Part shown: positions 58,202 to 64,000 of the stretch, piece after piece | Position numbering within the stretch: the first letter of the stretch is position 1 | How the letters are laid out: every line of letters starts with the position of its first letter | Assembly (NCBI GenBank): GCA_000467715.1 | Contig: AJFK01000008.1 | Coordinates: 62,001 to 126,000 of the forward strand | Length of the DNA: 64,000 bases | Source of the DNA: Hysterium pulicare CBS 123377 | Taxonomy: Eukaryota; Ascomycota; Dothideomycetes; Hysteriales; Hysteriaceae | Direction of reading: 5' to 3' | Position numbers and translations under genes: made by a program | Notes under the pieces: generated by a model | Seen by the model: only the letters and a program-made list of their open reading frames with translations | Database searches by the model: none | What the model was told of the DNA's origin: nothing

Positions 58202-60223
58202 ATGAAGTTCTCTGCTACTCTTCTTTTCTCTGGCCTGGTTGCCCAGCAGGTTTCTGCTACTTTTTGGGATCTTCATGCTCCCAGCTTCAACTGCCCCTCC
58301 AACACCAATAATGAATGTTCGGACAAGCAACAAGGTGGCTTTGACTGGAGTGATCTTCCTACCGGATCATTCTCTAGTTATGGCGAGTTCTCTTTCCAGG
58401 GCTTCACCTGCGCAAATAGCTTCTTCAAACGTGATTCTGTCACCAAGAGGACTTTTGGCAGCAAGTGCATCAAGGGTTCGGTCTCCAATTCTCAACCAGC
58501 TTCCTTCTCCTGCGAAAAGTCGACTGGATTTTCCGTGACAGAGCTGCAAGTCTCCGTTGAGTTTGACTGCGACCTTGAGTTCCACTATGGTATGGAGGAT
58601 GGTTCTACTTGCAAGCAGACCTCATCCTGCAAGAAAGAGGGAACTACCGTCCAGAACACTCAGTGTGGAGGAGCCAAATCCGTTCAGGTATTCCTCGGTA
58701 GCCACCAACAGCAAGGCAAGGACAGTTGCTCTATTGGTATTCACAGCATTGGATTCGACTGCAATTCTTCGAAAACCAGCTCGGTCTCGATTCCAACCCC
58801 TTATGTTTCCAGCACGGCAATATCCTCCGTCCCAGCTCAAAGTACGGTCGAGTCCACCCTCGCCGAGTCTACTGTGATCCTTTCAACAGCCGCGAGCACT
58901 GGAAATCTCAGTATTCCTGCAGTTGCTACTTCCACTTCTGAGGTCTTGCCCGAGTCTCAAGCTTCGGTTCCTCTTACTACGAGCACTATCTTCAGCACAA
59001 CCACTATGACTGTTACTAGCTGCGCTGAGACTATTACGAACTGCCCAGCACATTCTACTGTTGTTGTTACGTCAATCATTGCTGTCAGCACTACCGTCTG
59101 CCCAGTTACCGAAGCCGGTTCCACTGCTGTTGCTCCGACTACCGCTGTCGAATCTACCGCTGTTCTTACCTCTACCGCTGCTGAATCCACTGCTGTTATT
59201 GTCTCTACGGCAGTCGAGTCCACGATTGCCGAGGCCTCCAGCTCTGCTATCATCACAACGTCTGTACCTCTACCTTCTACGCCATCAACTCCTTCCGGAG
59301 GTTGCCCCGCAGTTCTTCCAAAGTGCATGAACACCTGGATGCAATTGAAGTCCAAATGCAAGGATAACAGCGACTACCAATGCTACTGCCAGGACGCGGA
59401 GCTTACGAAGAGCATCATCGACTGTGTCTCCGCTTGGGGTGTCTCTAGCTCGGAGATTTCGGCCGCTCTGTCATACCTTGCTGGTATCTGTGCTCAATTC
59501 ATCCCCCAGAATCCGGGCATCATCACCAACTGCCCCAGCACAATCACTCTTGGAGCCACCTCCCCGCCTTCCTCTTCCCTAGTGGTTTCAACTGTCATCG
59601 CTTCATCGGCTCCTGCTTCCAGTGTTGTGGAGGTTACCTCTTCTGCAGTCGAATCAACCGTAGTCGTTCCATCGGTTCCTGCTTCAAGTGCTGGGGAGGC
59701 CATCTCTTCTGCAGTCGGTTCGATTGTAGTTGTTCCATCAGCTCCTGCTTCTAGTGCTGGAGCCGTCACTTCTTTCGCCTTGACCACGGCTCCCGAAACC
59801 ACAATAGCGCCGGCTTCATCTGTCGCAAGCTATATAATTCCCGTCACTACCATTACCTACCAAACTACCGTCACAGTTCCTTGTGTCAGCTCTGGCGTTA
59901 CGATTTCCGGATCAAGCACTCTGTCAACTGTATCAACAGCCATTACTGTACCCCAGGTTGTCTTCACAACGCAAACTGCCACCGCACCAGGAGTAACGGC
60001 ATCCCAACCCGTTGGCTTGGTCCCCGGCACCCCTGCACCGGTTACCGCAACCCAAACTGAAGCTGCCGCCTCGTCATCTTTCGGCACAATCGTTGTCCCT
60101 ACCGGCAACGGCACCGCCACTTCATCTCAAATTCCTCTCTTCACTGGTGCAGCATCAACCGTCAGCTCCAGCTCTTTCGCACCTCTTGCCCTCGGCGCTA
60201 TCCTCGCGCTCTTCGCTTTGTAA
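58202..60223 (+). CDS. secreted Ser/Thr-rich GPI-anchored protein with CFEM-type domain
   Basis: Intronless, 673 residues. A signal peptide (MKFSATLLFSGLVAQQVSA) precedes a Cys-containing globular region (about 20-190) with GGFDWSDLPTGSFSSYGEFS and FSFQGFTCANSFFKR. A long Ser/Thr/Val-rich stalk with repeats of the type STAVESTA follows. An eight-cysteine CFEM-like module lies at about 368-444 (CPAVLPKC, then CKDNSDYQCYCQ, DCVSAWG, AGICAQFI, TNC). A second Ser/Thr stalk with three repeats of SAPASSA-like units comes next. The chain ends in a GPI signal (a small-residue site near GAAS, then SFAPLALGAILALFAL). CFEM proteins bind haem or act in the wall and host interface of fungi. The N-terminal domain is one I cannot name. 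Expected location is the plasma membrane and wall. Confidence 0.88.
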   Translation: MKFSATLLFSGLVAQQVSATFWDLHAPSFNCPSNTNNECSDKQQGGFDWSDLPTGSFSSYGEFSFQGFTCANSFFKRDSVTKRTFGSKCIKGSVSNSQPASFSCEKSTGFSVTELQVSVEFDCDLEFHYGMEDGSTCKQTSSCKKEGTTVQNTQCGGAKSVQVFLGSHQQQGKDSCSIGIHSIGFDCNSSKTSSVSIPTPYVSSTAISSVPAQSTVESTLAESTVILSTAASTGNLSIPAVATSTSEVLPESQASVPLTTSTIFSTTTMTVTSCAETITNCPAHSTVVVTSIIAVSTTVCPVTEAGSTAVAPTTAVESTAVLTSTAAESTAVIVSTAVESTIAEASSSAIITTSVPLPSTPSTPSGGCPAVLPKCMNTWMQLKSKCKDNSDYQCYCQDAELTKSIIDCVSAWGVSSSEISAALSYLAGICAQFIPQNPGIITNCPSTITLGATSPPSSSLVVSTVIASSAPASSVVEVTSSAVESTVVVPSVPASSAGEAISSAVGSIVVVPSAPASSAGAVTSFALTTAPETTIAPASSVASYIIPVTTITYQTTVTVPCVSSGVTISGSSTLSTVSTAITVPQVVFTTQTATAPGVTASQPVGLVPGTPAPVTATQTEAAASSSFGTIVVPTGNGTATSSQIPLFTGAASTVSSSSFAPLALGAILALFAL

Positions 60224-61093
60224 ATGTGAGGAATTATAGCATATATTTAATGGGGTATCTGTGATACATGGGATTTTGCATTTTCAGGGTAATTAGCGAG
60301 GGTGGGTTCCAACATAATTTTTACTCGGCCAGAGCATTGCAGGCGTTTGCTTTGAACAGCGGTCGAGATTGGATTCGCGACTTTCCTTAAGAGGGTTCTA
60401 AATGTAATCTTAGTGTGTGGGTTGGATACCATAGCAATCTTTTGCTAATACAAGTGTTGAAATAAATACCAAGATTCGGTAGCGCATGATGTGAAGTGAT
60501 TTTCAATTCCCATTGCTCTAACAATGCTTTTCTACCCGTCTATCGATTATTAAGACTCTGTGAAAGGCTTTAAGTCTAGTTCATATTATGAAGCGGACCC
60601 AGAAGATAACATAGTAAATTTATCCTATTAAGCTCTAGTAGAATAAGAATAATTAAAACTACTAGAATACAATAGAGATGTAAAATGTAACTCTAGCATA
60701 TATGTGCGCACCTACTAACTTCGGTGCCAGAAGTCTACGCAGGTCGTTCTGACTCTGGGAAAGTCATTGAAGCCAGTTGCCCTTGTTAAGACCATCAGGA
60801 AAGTGCCTTTATACATAGATCTTGTACGAGTATAAGGTTTCTAAATAGACAGGAGGCTAACCTATACGCATCCTACCTATAGGAAGGCTTTTGTTTTTGA
60901 TTCTAGTTTTGTGGACTTGCGATAATGATGTGGTGTTGATTGACGAGCTGGATCTGCAGCCAGCCGACGTCACCGCGATCCTCGGTTCCCTGCGGGAAAG
61001 TTGCGCGACTTCCTCTCACCCCAGCCCTTTTTGTTGATCATCTTTCTGCTGTGTCAACCCAACGCTGGGGAACGTTTCGGAGGTGGCTACAGC
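60224..61093. other. intergenic region with AT-rich patch
   Basis: 870 bases without a supported gene. Bases 60590-60715 are strongly AT-rich, next to GGTGCCAGAAGTCTACGC (60723-60740), the inverted partner of the motif at 51201. The last 100 bases are the probable NCA2 promoter. Confidence 0.5.
60590..60740. repeat. AT-rich remnant beside motif GGTGCCAGAAGTCTACGC
   Basis: Inverted counterpart of the patch at 51201-51350: AT-rich run first, motif at 60723-60740. Differences between the motif copies are all transitions, as expected from repeat-induced point mutation. Only a short end-like fragment is left and no open frame is present. Confidence 0.4.
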
Positions 61094-63356
61094 ATGTCTT
61101 TTGTTGTTGAGTAAGTCCACGATCTCACCCATCTATAGTCCAATCCTTATTGACCTGTATTACAGCCAGATCCGTCGGATCGATGGCCAACTTGATCGGC
61201 TACAGCTGTCAAGCCTCCACTCTACCGCGGGCTCGGGTCAAACCTTCACCCTAAGTGCTGAGGAAGCCCACGACCCAGCAAAGACATCCCGAATCAACCA
61301 ATTACAGACTCTGATCAAGAGCCTGTCTACTACATCTTCCGCAAAATCACCGCTCTCCTCAGTAAACAAGATCAAGTCAATTCTTGATGAGGCGGACATA
61401 TCCATCCACTGCTCCACATGCTCTCGATACTTCGGTCAGGGTGAAGAACGCCAGGATGGACATCAAGGAGATTCCTCATATGAACACGAACTCGAATGGT
61501 TACTTCTAGGCAAAGCAACGACACAAGCGTATGGCCAGGTTCTCAATACAATTTTAGAACAGACGATACCTTTGAGCGACGACATCTGGTATTGGGATGA
61601 TATTCTAGGCTCATACAGATATGCTGGATTATACTCTATTCAAACATCGCCGCTACGTTTCTGGAAATGGTCAAAAGACATCTATCGTGACGTTCGCGTC
61701 CGAGGAGGAGCTTTGACGGAAGGTTGGGGCCGCTTTTATGACCTTGTAAAAGACGTCGTACATGAGCGGTCAATAGCAGACATTCAGAAACGTGTTATTT
61801 CACCTTTGGCCTTGGTTCGGAGCGAAGCTACACGGAAACAGGCACAGTTGAAACGAATACGGGAGATCAATGCGAATGCTTTAGGTGTGCTTATCGGTGA
61901 AGGGCTGAGTAACGAAAGGTGGTGATCCTGTAAATATTCGTGAATATGGAAGCTAACGCCCCAGCAGTATCCATGAAGATGGACTTCGGAGTCCGGGTGG
62001 TCTTGTAAATCAGGAGAACCGCCATCGATGGAAGAGCTCGGTCGTAAAGAGCATCGCCCTTATGGATGCTGTGGTCCAGACTGTCAGTGATGCCGATCTA
62101 TCGGCAGACAAATTCAATGATTCTGTGGCTGCGATGACCGAAGATGATCACTATTACGAGCTCCATGAGGCATCCGGAGAGAGGACGGTAACTTCTCTTA
62201 AGCCGTCTGAAGTCGCAGATCGTTTGCAATCTCTACTCACCCTAGCACTACCGAAATACTCCACGAGCTTCGGTGCGTGCGTGAAACAAAATGGTCGACC
62301 TTCTCGAATCATTCGTTACTGGTTGCCAGCGTCATTACTGATAGTATGTCTTAGACTTCAAGAAACCCATTTTTTGAGTTCGAATTATCTGATTATTATA
62401 GGTATCTTCCAGCACGATCTTGCGAATCGCTGTCAACCGTAAAGCTGAGATAATCACTTGGATAAGAGAGTTCGGCGCAACAGTAATGGACTTTTGGACC
62501 AACTGGGTTCTGGAGCCAACTAAAAAGGTAATCGGTACTATCCGACATGACGAATCAAGTGAAGTCTCTATCCTCAGCAAACGAAGTCTCGAGGGCGACC
62601 GGGCAAGCTTAGAGCGTATGGTTGTTGACTTTGCCGTGGAACATCCCGATGGGAGCCCTTTGAATGAAACCCAAATCGCCGACATTCGCGCAAAAGTAAG
62701 AGAGGGAGACCTAACCCCGGTACTGAAAGCATACGAAAAAGATATGAAGAGTCCAATCATGGGCTCTATTCGGGGAAGTTTGGTCCAAGCACTATTGATC
62801 CAGGTCCAGAAGACGAAAGTCGACGTAGAGGTTGCGATGAGTGGAATTGACTCGATCTTGAAAAGCCAGGAATTGCTCTTTGGGTGTGGTTATTCGTATC
62901 CTTGTTGATCATGAAACTAACTCGACCAGGTTTATTGGCCTTACGCCTGGTGTACTCGTAACTATTGGTGTTTGGAGGTGGCTTAGCGGGACCTTCAGCA
63001 GCCGGAAGGGCACCAAGAAAGGAACCAGACAGGGACAACTGCTGCTAATATTACGGTACGAGAATCGACACTGGCTTGATGAATAGCAAGGTACTAATTT
63101 ATTGACCAGCAACATCGATCGCATACTTGTCGGTGCAACGCCTACTGAGTTTGGTGAGATGTCATATAAAGACCACGGCCTTCTTCTATGTGAGGTGCAT
63201 ATGCTACGGCAAACTACCAGTACAGTCCTCCCAAGACGAGTATTCCGCGACTTCCTGGAAGAGATTGACGAGCTTGTTGATATTCGATCGGGTCTAGAAA
63301 AGCAGCAAAAAGTAGTGGAGAGGATACGGTGGGCTTATTCCAAGTGGTTCACATGA
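61094..63356 (+). CDS. NCA2: NCA2-like mitochondrial membrane protein
   Basis: Six exons (61094-61110, 61166-61918, 61968-62343, 62402-62883, 62930-63055, 63110-63356) join to 666 residues. The first coding exon is 17 bases (MSFVV plus two bases). Landmarks are DQIRRIDGQLDRLQLSS, LEWLLLGKATTQAYGQVL, IWYWDDILGSYRYAGLYSIQ, SPLRFWKWSKDIYRDV, WIREFGATVMDFWTNWVLEP and ERMVVDFAVEHP, all typical of Nca2. Two hydrophobic segments are likely membrane spans: IIRYWLPASLLIVSSSTILR and FIGLTPGVLVTIGVWRWL. In yeast Nca2 acts with Nca3 in controlling ATP6/ATP8 expression and sits in mitochondria. Start and splice phases are consistent throughout. Confidence 0.94.
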
Positions 63357-63569
63357 AAAGGACTATGACGTATGTTCATCATACTCTTTCGTCTTCTCAT
63401 GTCTCCTTTTGGGTCAGGCATAAAGTGGAAAAGTAGATTAAGTTGGATCTGTGGCGTTGCTTGTGGCGAGACAACAGCCGCATCGTTATGTCATGCACAA
63501 ATACCCACTCAAACGAATATTCTTTGGAAAGATACATAGAATGTAAGAGCTAGGCTTGTATTTTGAACT

Positions 63570-63811
63570 TTAGAGTTGGTTGTGCCTATGTCGTAGAATG
63601 TCCAAATGGCATGCGCAATCGTACTCAGTGAATGTCTCAATCTCTTTGGCGTAACTCTGCTCGCGGCCAGCATGTTGCGCCTCGATTCGCTTGGTTCGAT
63701 GCTTGGCGATGCGGACCTCAACCTCATAACCCTGCGCCTGTGACTTCAAGTACACCCAACAGCTGCCTTGTGAAAGAGCGACTCCTTCAAAACACCTCTC
63801 GACCAAGCCCG
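63570..63811 (-). CDS. possible C-terminal exon of a minus-strand gene, unrecognised
   Basis: The frame reads AGLVERCFEGVALSQGSCWV, then YEVEVRIAKHRTKRIEAQHA, GREQSYAKEIETFTEYDCAC and ends HLDILRHRHNQL. Composition is protein-like, charged, with GC-ending codons. A TAG acceptor just upstream (near 63812) would make it a last exon, with the rest to the right, possibly beyond the window. I do not recognise the family. An open plus-strand frame from about 63768 to the window edge overlaps its start, so only one can be real there. Confidence 0.38.
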
Positions 63812-63994
63812 CCTTTTCTACTTTACTAACTTCTTCCTGGACCTAGTCGAAGAAAGCCGCCAACCATCCTCCTTTGGCCCCCGTAACGAACTACTCCGAT
63901 CTAGCACCAAAGCCGTCAGAGGCGGGTGCGTTCGGTGCCTTCTACGCTACCTATTACAACAATCTACAATAACCCTGTATAAACGTCCACCACC

Positions 63995-64000
63995 ATGGCC
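63995..64000 (+). other. possible start codon of a gene running off the window
   Basis: CCACCACCATGGCC at the very end is a near-ideal fungal start context, with TATAAA about 16 bases upstream (63979). Only two codons are visible, so this is a weak call. Confidence 0.25.

Noticed and set aside
58957-59361. 134-codon antisense frame in the CFEM-GPI gene
   Set aside because: Arises from the low-complexity Ser/Thr/Val codons of the stalk; the sense frame has signal peptide, CFEM cysteines and GPI signal.

Overview
The window is nuclear DNA of a filamentous ascomycete (Pezizomycotina). The evidence is many short introns (about 45-80 bases) with GTAAGT/GTATGT-type donors and CTAAY-like branch sites, a CON7-type C2H2 regulator, a CFEM-type GPI protein, a fungal gasdermin-like protein and a filamentous-fungal gene set. 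A leotiomycete is my best guess, but that is inference. Genes were rebuilt by reading splice sites by eye. Most exon joins were checked for phase, and the totals come out as whole codons.

Layout. 0.2-2.3 kb: ribosomal protein eL13 and, convergent to it, an HRI1-like gene. 3.2-8.2 kb: the most interesting locus, a CHAT-protease/P-loop NTPase/TPR protein (minus strand) diverging across 387 bases from a gasdermin-like pore protein (plus strand), a predicted regulated cell-death pair. 9.25-9.53 kb: two direct copies of a roughly 115-base element, each able to fold, with stems that differ in sequence but keep pairing. 9.6-11.4 kb: a low-complexity protein ending in a degenerate J domain. 11.4-17.3 kb: gene-poor, with decayed repeats, one orphan gene candidate and a minisatellite. 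17.3-19.6 kb: a mitochondrial PPR protein. 19.6-22.7 kb: no recognised gene. 22.7-24.3 kb: CON7-like transcription factor with 4.8 kb of non-coding DNA upstream.

29-64 kb is conserved housekeeping: DBP2 RNA helicase, THI20 (ThiD+TenA thiamine enzyme), an F-box/LRR protein diverging from the checkpoint gene RAD9, an RCC1-repeat protein, ribosomal protein uS9, a ChAPs exomer subunit diverging from HIR3, an intradiol dioxygenase, an HRQ/DUF3445 haem protein, a CFEM-domain GPI protein and NCA2. Two AT-rich patches near 51.3 and 60.65 kb lie beside a shared 18-base motif and look like remnants of a mutated mobile element.

No tRNA, rRNA, CRISPR array or intact transposon was recognised. The gasdermin/CHAT pair is the only cluster whose genes clearly act together. 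The rest are unrelated housekeeping neighbours.
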